Below are positions 9,424 to 17,144 of a stretch of DNA of 64,000 bases, one piece after another. The translations under genes were made by a program, and so were the position numbers. The notes beneath the pieces were generated by a model that was not told the origin of the DNA, did not search any database, and saw only the letters and a list, made by a program, of their open reading frames with translations. The DNA comes from Granulosicoccus sp964390335 (GTDB taxonomy: Bacteria; Pseudomonadota; Gammaproteobacteria; Granulosicoccales; Granulosicoccaceae), in the NCBI GenBank assembly GCA_964390335.1, contig CAYMHU010000018.1, forward strand, positions 1 through 64,000. Direction: 5' to 3'. Every line of letters begins with the position of its first letter. The first letter of the stretch is position 1.

Positions 9424-10089
9424 ATGACAAACGCAATTGAGATTTTACGACCCGTTGAATTGTTCCAGCATCTTAACGATGAACAATTGTCTTTGCTGGC
9501 GGAGCAATCACGTGAGGTTACTTTTAAGAAGAACGCCATCCTCATGACTGAAGGTGATCGTGGTGAATCCATGTATGTCATTATCTCAGGCCAAGTCAAG
9601 GTATTTGTTAGTGATGATGATGGCAAAGAATTAGTGCTATACCAACAGGGCGCTGGCGCAGTCATTGGCGACATCGCATTATTAGACGATGAACCGCGAT
9701 CTGCATCGGTTGCTACATTGGAAAAGACCACGGCGCTAATGGTTGCTAAGTCAGGTTTTAAGCAGTGTATAAGTCAGAGTCCTGAGATGAGTTTGGGAAT
9801 TATCCGATCATTGACGCAACGCTTGCGGCACGCCACCGAAGGCAGTCGCAGCTTGGCCTTGGATAACGTGTATCGGCGTCTTGCGGATAAGTTGCAGGAA
9901 CTTCGAATAGAAGATGGTAGCGAGTTCGGCCATTTGGATAGAAAATACTCCCACCAGGAACTGGGAAACATGATTGGCGCTTCTCGTGAGATGGTCGGCA
10001 AGGTCATGGCTGAACTCATTAAAGGTGAGTACATAGAATTACATGAAGGCGTGGTGCACATTTCCAAACGACTACCTAAAAATTGGTAG
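9424..10089 (+). CDS. Crp/Fnr family transcriptional regulator
   Basis: A 221-residue DNA-binding regulator. Residues ~10-120 form the cyclic-nucleotide-binding beta-roll. The phosphate-binding cassette is visible as IGDIALLDDEPRSASVAT, with the Arg-Ser pair that contacts a cyclic nucleotide phosphate. A long dimerisation helix follows, then a winged helix-turn-helix (YSHQELGNMIGASREMVGKV). There is no N-terminal cysteine cluster, so it is not an oxygen-sensing FNR. Binding of cAMP or c-di-GMP is possible. Its targets are unknown; with the MipA cluster starting 108 bp downstream, those genes are candidates. Confidence 0.9.
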   Translation: MTNAIEILRPVELFQHLNDEQLSLLAEQSREVTFKKNAILMTEGDRGESMYVIISGQVKVFVSDDDGKELVLYQQGAGAVIGDIALLDDEPRSASVATLEKTTALMVAKSGFKQCISQSPEMSLGIIRSLTQRLRHATEGSRSLALDNVYRRLADKLQELRIEDGSEFGHLDRKYSHQELGNMIGASREMVGKVMAELIKGEYIELHEGVVHISKRLPKNW

Positions 10090-10197
10090 TACAAACCTTC
10101 GCTCACTTCTTATTAATTTGGGATTGTGTGGCCCGATACCGAATCAGTTACACAGCGTTACTAAACGGATAGGTCTATATCAAGGTAAACTGCGGTC

Positions 10198-11034
10198 ATG
10201 GCTCAGTTTTCAGATATAAAGCTCAATCAGTGCTGGATTAAAGCAGTGCTGCTGTCTCTAGCGTGCTTTAGCCAACCAGTTTTTTCTGCTGATATCTCAA
10301 GAGATGTTCGAGAAGGTCGCGAAGACGAATCGGTTCATGGCGGCTTCCTGGAAATAGGCGTGTTCTATAGCCACAAAGATTTCCCTGTACCGGGCACGCA
10401 AGATAACATTGGCGGGATTTCCGTTGGTGGACACTACCGCTTTAAACGGTTTTTCGTAGACGCTAATGCTGAAAGTTATAGTCAATTTCAAGTCGGGTTA
10501 AATGCGTATTCGGGTAGAGACTGGTCCTTTGATATCTTACTTGCCGCCAGTGAATTTGGTGCGCAAAGTGAACTGAATAAAACACTGGAAGAGTTTACTA
10601 ACCGGGAGCCTGGTACCAACATTGGGATGCGTGCCACCGGTTATAGCGGCCCGTTAATTTTGCAATTTGAGTTCATGCGAGATGTCACTGGTGCGCATGG
10701 CGGACATCTGGCAACAGCGACTATTGCGCGCCAATGGTTGTTTCATAATTGGAATTTCCACGCACTGGCGGGTCTGCGGTATGAATCAAGCGACTCATTA
10801 AATTATCAGTTTGGATTAAGCGAGAGCCAAGCCACGGAGGAATACCCCGCGTATAGCGCTAATGCCGGAACCACTGCCGTCGTAGAACTTGGTTTAACGT
10901 ATCCGTTAAACGAGTATTTCATTTATAAAGCAACTGCCAGGTATTGGAGATTCCCTGACAGTATCGCCGATAGTCCGTTTATCACCGATGACGGATACTA
11001 TGCATTAGTGAACTCCATGTTTTTTGTTTATTGA
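10198..11034 (+). CDS. MipA/OmpV family outer-membrane protein
   Basis: A 278-residue predicted outer-membrane beta-barrel. A signal peptide (residues ~1-30, ending VFSA) is followed by alternating amphipathic strands, and the protein ends in aromatic Tyr as barrels often do. The segment EEYPAYSANAGTTAVVELGLTYPLNEYF and the motif GGISVGGHYRF match the MipA/OmpV family, named for an E. coli MltA-interacting scaffold protein. The stop TGA overlaps the next start (ATGA), so it is translationally coupled to the DUF3019 gene. It forms a four-gene unit with a downstream two-component system. Confidence 0.8.
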   Translation: MAQFSDIKLNQCWIKAVLLSLACFSQPVFSADISRDVREGREDESVHGGFLEIGVFYSHKDFPVPGTQDNIGGISVGGHYRFKRFFVDANAESYSQFQVGLNAYSGRDWSFDILLAASEFGAQSELNKTLEEFTNREPGTNIGMRATGYSGPLILQFEFMRDVTGAHGGHLATATIARQWLFHNWNFHALAGLRYESSDSLNYQFGLSESQATEEYPAYSANAGTTAVVELGLTYPLNEYFIYKATARYWRFPDSIADSPFITDDGYYALVNSMFFVY

Positions 11035-11459
11035 TGGCTGTGTCCCTATCTACTCATAAGGACAGGGTAAATCTAAATTCTTTTAGCGGATTAGTATTTT
11101 GTGCCGCGCTCATAACCAGCGCTTTCTTTTCAAACCATTCACTAGCAGCTACCAATTTGTTCTCGGTGTCTCCAGAGCGGTGTGTAACGCTGCGGGCCGG
11201 ACAGCCGTGTTTCGCCAGACTCTACTTCCAATGGAAAGTCGTAGAAGCTGAAAAGGTCTGCATACAAGGATCAAATGATGAGCCAATAAAGTGCTGGAGT
11301 TCGCGGTCGGAAGGAAACGTGACGTTACCGCTGAATTTACTGGGAACCACTAATTTTTTACTGATAAACGAAGAGGGTACAGTGTTGGGCGAGGCGCAAG
11401 TGACGGTGTCTTGGGTCTATCAGAAAAAAAGCGTCAGAAGGCGTTGGAGATTATTTTAA
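11034..11459 (+). CDS. DUF3019 family exported protein
   Basis: A 141-residue protein with a hydrophobic leader (~residues 16-40, ending SLAA) and a mature part of ~100 residues. The pattern LFSVSPERCVTLRAGQPCFARLYFQW and the pair of cysteines in VCIQGSNDEPIKCW resemble DUF3019 proteins. No biochemical function is known. The start is ATG 11034, overlapping the MipA stop; the stop overlaps the response-regulator start (TAATG). The strongly basic end (KKSVRRRWRLF) is notable for an exported protein. Confidence 0.72.
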   Translation: MAVSLSTHKDRVNLNSFSGLVFCAALITSAFFSNHSLAATNLFSVSPERCVTLRAGQPCFARLYFQWKVVEAEKVCIQGSNDEPIKCWSSRSEGNVTLPLNLLGTTNFLLINEEGTVLGEAQVTVSWVYQKKSVRRRWRLF

Positions 11460-12163
11460 TGAACTCAGAAGCCAATGAACTGCCGCATATTATGGTTGTG
11501 GAAGACGATGAGTCTTTAGCAGCTTGGATAGCGGATTACTTAAATTCTCAAGGCTATCAAGTGAGTGTCGCAACGCGAGGCGACGACGCACTGGAATTAA
11601 TAAAAACAGACGAGCCTGATTTGCTTGTGCTTGATGTCATGTTGCCTGGATTAACCGGGTTAGAAGTGTGTGAGCAAGCTAGAAAGTTCTATACCCAACC
11701 CATTTTAATGTTAACCGCTCAAAGCGAGGAAGAAGACGAGATTAGAGGGCTTGAAACTGGTGCGGATGACTTTTTGCCGAAGCCTGTAAAGCCGAAAGTG
11801 CTGCTCGCCCGAATAAAAGCTTTATTAAGAAGGGAGCAATCGGATGATCAAAATTCGATTATTCGTATTGGTGGTTTGTATATCGATCCAACCTCCAGAA
11901 CCCTCACGCTTGATAACAGTGATGTTCCGTTGTCGTCTCATGAATTCGATTTACTGACTATTCTAGCTTCTCACGCTGGTACGCCAGTTAGCCGAGAAAA
12001 TCTGGTGAGCCAAATGCGAGGTATAGAATATGACGGACTTGACCGTTCCATTGATATCAGTATTTCCAGATTGCGCAAAAAGCTCGGGGATGTTGCGTCC
12101 GCACCTGAAAGAATTAAGACCATTCGTGGTAAAGGCTATTTATTAGCGCCGGATGCTTGGTAG
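11459..12163 (+). CDS. OmpR/PhoB-type response regulator (RstA-like)
   Basis: A 234-residue regulator. The receiver domain has acidic pocket E15-D16-D17, phospho-acceptor D59 (LLVLDVMLPG), T86 and K108 (FLPKPVKP). The C-terminal winged-helix domain carries SSHEFDLLTILASHAGTPVSRE and ends RIKTIRGKGYLLAPDAW, typical of OmpR-family output domains. An in-frame TTG further upstream would add residues encoded within the DUF3019 gene, so the coupled ATG at 11459 is preferred. The partner kinase starts 6 bp downstream. Likely targets include its own operon with MipA and DUF3019. Confidence 0.93.
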   Translation: MNSEANELPHIMVVEDDESLAAWIADYLNSQGYQVSVATRGDDALELIKTDEPDLLVLDVMLPGLTGLEVCEQARKFYTQPILMLTAQSEEEDEIRGLETGADDFLPKPVKPKVLLARIKALLRREQSDDQNSIIRIGGLYIDPTSRTLTLDNSDVPLSSHEFDLLTILASHAGTPVSRENLVSQMRGIEYDGLDRSIDISISRLRKKLGDVASAPERIKTIRGKGYLLAPDAW

Positions 12164-12169
12164 TACTCA

Positions 12170-13513
12170 ATGCGACGGCTTAGTATCTCCCTACTTATTG
12201 TTGTATTGCTATCCACTATTGGTTTGGGATGGGCAATCGATAGATTATTTGTGGGTCTGGCTGAGCCGGTAAGCACATCTTTTCCGTTGTATCGGCAATT
12301 GGGTGCAGGCCTCATAGCGGGTAGTCAAGACCCAGAAGCCTTAACAGCTCTGGTTGAACAATGGCCTGATTCTACTGATGCTGCCTCGCTCGATGTACTC
12401 AATATGCAGGAGCTTGCGCTGCCGGCAGAACTATCGCTTCAAATTTTGCAAGGCGAGCCTTTAGTACTTGAGTCTGAAGCTGAAGTCACGCTGCTGTTTG
12501 CGATTCCGGATTCAGACAAAGTGCTATCGGTATCGCCACCCATCATAGAGAATGAAGCACCACTGCGCTTTCTGTTAACCATGCTGTTCTATGGAGGCAT
12601 GGCGCTACTGGTGCTTTTATGGATATATCCAATAGCCCGACGATTGCTTGCTTTAGGTAGAACGGCTAGAGCATTTGGAGAAGGGCGGCTCGAAAAGCGC
12701 GTCTCCACTCATCGATACAGTTTTCTGTATGGCATTGAGACAGAATTTAATAGTATGGCGCAGCGAATCCAAAGTCTTGTGGCAGATAACAAGATATTGG
12801 CCAGTGCGGTATCACACGATTTGCGAACCCCTTTAGCGCGGCTGCGATTTGGAATCGATTTACTCGACGATGAACATGATGAGAAGGTTAGAGCCGAATA
12901 TCAAAAACGTTTAAGTAACGATTTAAGCGCAATGGAAAGCCTGGTTGAGGTGCTATTAGAGTACGCTCGTCTCGACCAGCAACTTAGTGATATGCAAACA
13001 AGCTCCATTGATTTAAATTCGATTGTAAGTGATAGCGTTGAAGCGATTAAAGCCTATGCGCCAGTAGAGATAGATTGGCACTTCCAAGCTAATACCTTCG
13101 TTGCTCGGGCACAGGAGCGCTATGTCAGGATGCTAACGAATAACTTATTACAAAATTGCGCCAATTACGGCAATGGAAAAATTAAGGTGTCTTTATCTAA
13201 AAAACGCTTTAGTACCACACTAACAGTGGAGGATAATGGTCCCGGAATACCAGCGCACAACAGAGATGAAATGCTAAAACCCTTTGTGCGCGGACAGTAT
13301 CATAAAGACAATAAGGCCAGTAAGGGTTTCGGGATGGGACTGGCCATCGTTAGTCGTATTGCGCAATGGCACAATGCGGGATTTGTTATCAGTGACAGTA
13401 AAGAGCTGGGTGGCGCGAGGTTCGATATTATATTTCCAAGTGCTGAATTGAGCTCGCATAGCAGTCCGGATTCCGGTACGGCTGTTAGCAAGCAGGTAAC
13501 ATCAAAATATTAA
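12170..13513 (+). CDS. RstB-like sensor histidine kinase
   Basis: A 447-residue inner-membrane kinase. TM1 is at ~5-25, a periplasmic sensor of ~110 residues follows, and TM2 is at ~138-158. A HAMP segment (ARRLLALGRTARAFGEGRLEKRV) precedes the HisKA dimerisation helix with phospho-acceptor H216 (SAVSHDLRTPLARLRFG). The HATPase domain shows the N box (NNLLQNCANYG), the G1 box (VEDNGPGIP) and the G2 box (KGFGMGLAIV). The short periplasmic sensor fits the RstB class, but the stimulus is unknown. It follows its response regulator by 6 bp. Confidence 0.92.
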   Translation: MRRLSISLLIVVLLSTIGLGWAIDRLFVGLAEPVSTSFPLYRQLGAGLIAGSQDPEALTALVEQWPDSTDAASLDVLNMQELALPAELSLQILQGEPLVLESEAEVTLLFAIPDSDKVLSVSPPIIENEAPLRFLLTMLFYGGMALLVLLWIYPIARRLLALGRTARAFGEGRLEKRVSTHRYSFLYGIETEFNSMAQRIQSLVADNKILASAVSHDLRTPLARLRFGIDLLDDEHDEKVRAEYQKRLSNDLSAMESLVEVLLEYARLDQQLSDMQTSSIDLNSIVSDSVEAIKAYAPVEIDWHFQANTFVARAQERYVRMLTNNLLQNCANYGNGKIKVSLSKKRFSTTLTVEDNGPGIPAHNRDEMLKPFVRGQYHKDNKASKGFGMGLAIVSRIAQWHNAGFVISDSKELGGARFDIIFPSAELSSHSSPDSGTAVSKQVTSKY

Positions 13514-13531
13514 CAGAAGGGTTTTGAACCT

Positions 13532-13891
13532 ATGCCTACCAATATGAAAATTGACTACGTCGAGTTGCCGGCAGCGGACTTCGACTCCCAACAACGTTTC
13601 TTTGAGGCGGTATTTAATTGGTCATTCACAAGCTACGGCGAACAATATCATGCGTTTACGGATGGCAATATTGATGGCGGGTTTTACAAATCAGATTTAA
13701 TATCTAACAGCGATGCCGGAGCGACACTCGTTATTTTTTACGCATTGGATTTGGCGGAAGTCGAACGTAATGTCCTTGAGGCTGGTGGCAAAATCAAAAC
13801 GCCGGTTTTCGATTTCCCGGGAGGTCAACGGTTTCACTTTACTGATCCGCATGGTAATGAGTATGCGGTTTGGTCCGATCAAGGTCTATGA
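13532..13891 (+). CDS. VOC superfamily (glyoxalase/bleomycin resistance-fold) protein
   Basis: A 119-residue single VOC domain with the beta-alpha-beta-beta-beta pairs DYVELPAADFDSQQRFFEAVFNW and FHFTDPHGNEYAVWSD, the latter giving the usual metal-ligand Glu near the end. The class covers glyoxalase-like lyases, dioxygenases and resistance proteins, so no substrate is assigned. It follows the kinase gene by 18 bp and may be co-transcribed with it. A strong terminator follows. Confidence 0.82.
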   Translation: MPTNMKIDYVELPAADFDSQQRFFEAVFNWSFTSYGEQYHAFTDGNIDGGFYKSDLISNSDAGATLVIFYALDLAEVERNVLEAGGKIKTPVFDFPGGQRFHFTDPHGNEYAVWSDQGL

Positions 13892-13895
13892 TGAA

Positions 13896-13927
13896 ACAAC
13901 AATACCCACGCAAGTGGGTATTGTTGT
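13896..13927. terminator. Bidirectional hairpin between convergent genes
   Basis: A perfect 14-bp stem (ACAACAATACCCAC / GTGGGTATTGTTGT) with a GCAA loop lies 4 bp after the VOC gene stop. It sits between this gene and the convergent DUF937 gene and would serve transcripts from either side. A good T-run is absent on the plus side (GTCATTT follows). Confidence 0.8.
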
Positions 13928-13989
13928 CATTTAGCTGATGGCTGGAGTTGTGGGCTCCAGAGTTAGCGCGAATCTGTAGGCAACAGGTA

Positions 13990-15495
13990 TTAGCTACCAA
14001 GCTCTTGGAGCTTTTCCATAATTGGGCCCATAGTGCCGCCAATGATATCGCCGACCCCTGGTAGTTCCATTGTTTTATTAAAGATAGGTTCTAGTGCCCC
14101 CATCCCTTTTTGAGAAATTTCACCTATCGGGCCGCGAGCAGCTTCAGGTACTTTTTGAAATAGCTCAGACACAGAGTCAACTTTAGAACCCAGCTCTCCA
14201 ATTGCAGGCAGAGCTGCAGTCGCACTGTCGGCATCGGTAATGCCAGTAAGCGTATCTGTTGCACCGCTGAATAAGCCAGTAACTTGTTCGCCAATTGCAC
14301 TTGGGTCAATGTCTAAAGCACCTGCCGCAGCATCAGTTGTTGAAGATACGGCATCGCTTGCAGTATCGGCCACTTTATCGACAGCGTTCGCGGCGGTGTC
14401 GGTTGCAGTTGAGGCTGCACTTGAAACCGCTTCTTTGGTTGCGTCTGCAGAATCGCTAACCACTGCGGTGGCACTGTCGCTGACATTTGCAGCTGTATCA
14501 ACTGTATTGTCGATGCCGCCGCCTAATAGAAATTTGTATGCTAACCAAGCCAATCCAGCCAGTACGACAAGCGGTAGCAACCAACGAAACATTGAACCAC
14601 CTTGTTTAACGCCATCGCCAACTGAGTCGGCAACGTTACCGGCGGTATCGGAAACTGAACCGGCTACATTCGCGGCGCCGTCTTTTAAGCCGCCAGCTGC
14701 ATCAGATACTGAGCCCGCTACATTAGCTGCGCCATCTTTCAATCCGCCAGCTGCATCACCAACAGCATCAGAAACCGAACCGGCCACATTGGCAGCGCCA
14801 TCTTTTAAGTCGCCAGCCGCATCGCCTACTGCACCGGTTACCGAACTGGCTGCGTTAGAAATGCCGTCGCCGATACCACTCGCGGTATCTCCAACAGCGC
14901 CAACCGCACCAGCTGCGCCAGATGCTGTACCTGAAACGTTATTGCTAAAGCTACTGAGTAAGCCCGAACTACTGAGTTGATCAGCAAAACCTTGTGGCAT
15001 AGCGGCAGCAATATTTGAACTTTGCCCACCCAGTAGATTGGCAAGGCTGCCAGCGTTTAAGCCATCGCCCAAGACTTTCCGTTTAATAGCGCCGATGATG
15101 ATGGGCGCAAGGATACCCATTAACGAGCTGGTACCACCCTTACTGATGCCAGAAAACGCAGATAAAACACCTGCGAGTTTTCCTAAACCGCCGCCTCCTA
15201 ACAGGCTGTTGAGCACACCATTACCGTTTTCGATAACAGACGCTGCCTGACCACCACCCAATAAAGAGCCGAGGTTATCGAGTAATGAGTCATCTTGATC
15301 TTGTACAGCGTTAAACAGCGAATCCGCACCGCCTGGTTGATTCGCCGCGCCGCTTAAGCCGCTTAGAATTCCGGGGATCATGCTATCGATAGCACCAGAA
15401 GCTTTGTTGCCCTCATCACCAAGTAGGCCACTAATTTGGCCTAGCAGTTGATCTTGAATTTGGTCTTTTACTAAATTAACTATGTTGAATGACAT
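13990..15495 (-). CDS. DUF937-domain membrane protein with Ala/Ser-rich repeats
   Basis: A 501-residue low-complexity protein. Residues ~1-170 resemble a DUF937 domain: Gly/Leu/Ser-rich with repeated LLGG turns and IMAPIIIGAIKRK-like sequence (here ILAPIIIGAIKRK). Residues ~220-285 hold three copies of a DGAANVAGSVSD repeat, of the amphipathic kind found in LEA-like proteins. One transmembrane helix follows (WLLPLVVLAGLAWLAYKFLL, ~303-322). The rest is Ala/Thr/Ser/Asp-rich with coiled-coil potential and ends in a Gly/Pro/Met-rich segment. The start is ATG 15495 with a strong GGAGGA ribosome site. Function is unknown; stress-related or surface roles are guesses. Confidence 0.75.
   Translation of the reverse strand: MSFNIVNLVKDQIQDQLLGQISGLLGDEGNKASGAIDSMIPGILSGLSGAANQPGGADSLFNAVQDQDDSLLDNLGSLLGGGQAASVIENGNGVLNSLLGGGGLGKLAGVLSAFSGISKGGTSSLMGILAPIIIGAIKRKVLGDGLNAGSLANLLGGQSSNIAAAMPQGFADQLSSSGLLSSFSNNVSGTASGAAGAVGAVGDTASGIGDGISNAASSVTGAVGDAAGDLKDGAANVAGSVSDAVGDAAGGLKDGAANVAGSVSDAAGGLKDGAANVAGSVSDTAGNVADSVGDGVKQGGSMFRWLLPLVVLAGLAWLAYKFLLGGGIDNTVDTAANVSDSATAVVSDSADATKEAVSSAASTATDTAANAVDKVADTASDAVSSTTDAAAGALDIDPSAIGEQVTGLFSGATDTLTGITDADSATAALPAIGELGSKVDSVSELFQKVPEAARGPIGEISQKGMGALEPIFNKTMELPGVGDIIGGTMGPIMEKLQELGS
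14651..14823. repeat. Three imperfect 53-bp direct repeats inside the DUF937 gene
   Basis: Copies lie at 14651-14703, 14705-14757 and 14771-14823, each with the plus-strand pattern GAAAC(T/C)GAACCGGC...GCCGCATC. They encode the repeated protein unit LKDGAANVAGSVSD. Spacing between copies is 1 and 13 bp, so repeat number could vary between strains. Confidence 0.8.
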
Positions 15496-15528
15496 GATGT
15501 CCTCCGATAAAACGATAAAATCCGGTGT

Positions 15529-15571
15529 GATCTGAATAGACTCTTACGCAAAAATGCGTGCTGATCAGATC
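15529..15571. promoter_or_regulatory. Nested inverted repeat upstream of the DUF937 gene
   Basis: The outer arms are GATCTGA (15529-15535) and TCAGATC (15565-15571). Inside them is the hairpin ACGCA-AAAA-TGCGT (15546-15559). It sits 33 bp upstream of the minus-strand start at 15495. It may be an operator or leader hairpin; no regulator is identified. The remaining 160 bp to the GST gene show nothing clear. Confidence 0.3.
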
Positions 15572-15735
15572 GTTGCGGCAGTGCCCTAATGATACAGGAT
15601 GCAGAATTATCTAACGTTGAAAAAAGTGAATCATTGCAAGCAGTTAGGTGCTCTTTGTAACCTTTTATTACGTTGTTTATTACTGTTGTAGACGAATCGC
15701 GTGCTTGACTTACGCGGTAGACTTACGGTGTCGGC

Positions 15736-16347
15736 TTAACCGTGTGTTTGCATCGGAATATGGTTGGGCTGCGCAGCTACTTCATCTAACCACCGATTTA
15801 ATGCAGGGTAGTTTGTAAGATCAAAACCACCTTCGTCGGCCACGTGCGTATACGCATATAAACTGATGTCGGCGATGGTCATTGTGTCACCGCAAATATA
15901 GTTTGATTGTTGGAGTTGTGTTTCCATTACTGACAATGCTTTGTGACCACCGGTTTGTTTACTGTTGTACTCGTCTAGGCGCTCGTCTGGTAGGCCAAGG
16001 TATTTATTGATAAATCGCGCAACAGCGATATTGGGTTCGTGGCTGTACTGTTCGAAGAATTGCCAGGATAACACTTGTGCGCGATCCCAAGCATCGCTTG
16101 GCAGCAAGGGCGTGCCGTCAGCCAAGTAATTAAGAATAGCGTTGGATTCAGCCAAACATTGATTGTTCTCAAGCTCCAAAAGTGGAATTTTTCCGTTGGG
16201 ATTTAATGCTAGAAAATCGTTTGTTTGTGTATCGCCGGCTAATATATCTATTGCAATCCAGTCGTAGCTTTTTTGTAAATAAGACAGCAGTAGCTGAACC
16301 TTATAACAGTTCCCGGATTGGGCGTCGCCGTAGAGTTTCATAACCAT
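15736..16347 (-). CDS. Glutathione S-transferase family protein
   Basis: A 203-residue cytosolic enzyme of canonical GST size. The N-terminal thioredoxin-like domain (~1-78) contains SGNCYKVQLLL at the glutathione thiol site, the cis-Pro strand NPNGKIPLLEL and the gamma-glutamyl-binding motif LAESNAIL. The helical C-terminal domain includes the N-capping box motif TIADISLYAYTHVA. Similar bacterial enzymes conjugate or reduce small electrophiles. ATG at 16347 (MVMKLYG) or 16341 (MKLYG) could be the start. It is transcribed divergently from the solute-binding-like gene. Confidence 0.88.
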   Translation of the reverse strand: MVMKLYGDAQSGNCYKVQLLLSYLQKSYDWIAIDILAGDTQTNDFLALNPNGKIPLLELENNQCLAESNAILNYLADGTPLLPSDAWDRAQVLSWQFFEQYSHEPNIAVARFINKYLGLPDERLDEYNSKQTGGHKALSVMETQLQQSNYICGDTMTIADISLYAYTHVADEGGFDLTNYPALNRWLDEVAAQPNHIPMQTHG

Positions 16348-16400
16348 ATGCTTTGATTAAGTTCGTGGTATCTTAGCAAACCTACGCTTAGGGATTCGTT

Positions 16401-17144
16401 ATGTTGGAATCAGTTAAACGGCAACTTGCCCCAAACGGGGTGCTACGTGCAGGAATCAATTTAAGTAATTTTTTATTAGTTAGCGATCAGTCAACAACTG
16501 GCGATCCAATCGGCGTATCGCCCGATATCGCCGAAGGCGTTGCCACTAAACTGGGTGTGGAGATTGAATTTATTACGTATAAGGGGCCTGGTGATGTCGC
16601 CGACGCCATACTCAATGATGAATGGGATATAGCCAATATTGCGGCCGAACCGGAACGCGCAAAAACCATTGCGTTTAGTCATGCTTACTGTGAGATTCAA
16701 GCAACTTATTTGTTACCTGCAAATTCACCCATCAAGTCCATGACCGATGTAGATCAAGCAGGTAATCGGATTAGTGTAAAAGAGCGTGCTGCTTACGATT
16801 TATGGTTAACGGATAACTTGAAACACGCAACCTTGGTCCGGTCTGTCAGTATGGATGAATCTCTGCATGTTTTCACCGAACAGTCGTTAGATGTATTGGC
16901 TGGACTGAGACCAAGGTTGATTGAAGATCAAAAGCAACTACCGGGCTCTGTATTGTTAGAGGAAAGTTTTACGGCTATTCAGCAATGTATTGGTTGCAAG
17001 CCAGAGTACCCGGAAGCACATGCGTTTTTGCAATCTTTTGTGCACGAATCCGTAAGCTCTGGCTGGGTAGCGGCGCTAATCCAGAAACATAACGTTGTTG
17101 ATCGCTTATCCCCTGCGGCGTTAGCAGCGCAGCCAGGTATATGA
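16401..17144 (+). CDS. Family 3 solute-binding-like protein lacking a signal peptide
   Basis: A 247-residue protein with the SBP_bac_3 fold: GVLRAGINLSNFLLV at the start of lobe 1, DPIGVSPDIAEGVATKLGVEIEFI, the DIANIAAEPERAKTIAFSHAYCEI hinge region and a C-terminal helix. Typical members are periplasmic amino-acid receptors, but here the domain begins at residue ~12 with no hydrophobic leader, so it appears cytoplasmic or exported by another route. There are no permease or ATPase genes nearby. Its TGA overlaps the next gene's ATG (ATGA), so it is translationally coupled to the YiiX-like protein. The ligand is unknown. Confidence 0.75.
   Translation: MLESVKRQLAPNGVLRAGINLSNFLLVSDQSTTGDPIGVSPDIAEGVATKLGVEIEFITYKGPGDVADAILNDEWDIANIAAEPERAKTIAFSHAYCEIQATYLLPANSPIKSMTDVDQAGNRISVKERAAYDLWLTDNLKHATLVRSVSMDESLHVFTEQSLDVLAGLRPRLIEDQKQLPGSVLLEESFTAIQQCIGCKPEYPEAHAFLQSFVHESVSSGWVAALIQKHNVVDRLSPAALAAQPGI

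Noticed and set aside
14240..14980. 246-residue Ala/Pro/Thr-rich plus-strand frame
   Set aside because: It mirrors the low-complexity repeats of the DUF937 gene on the other strand; the minus-strand gene has a strong ribosome site and recognisable domain.
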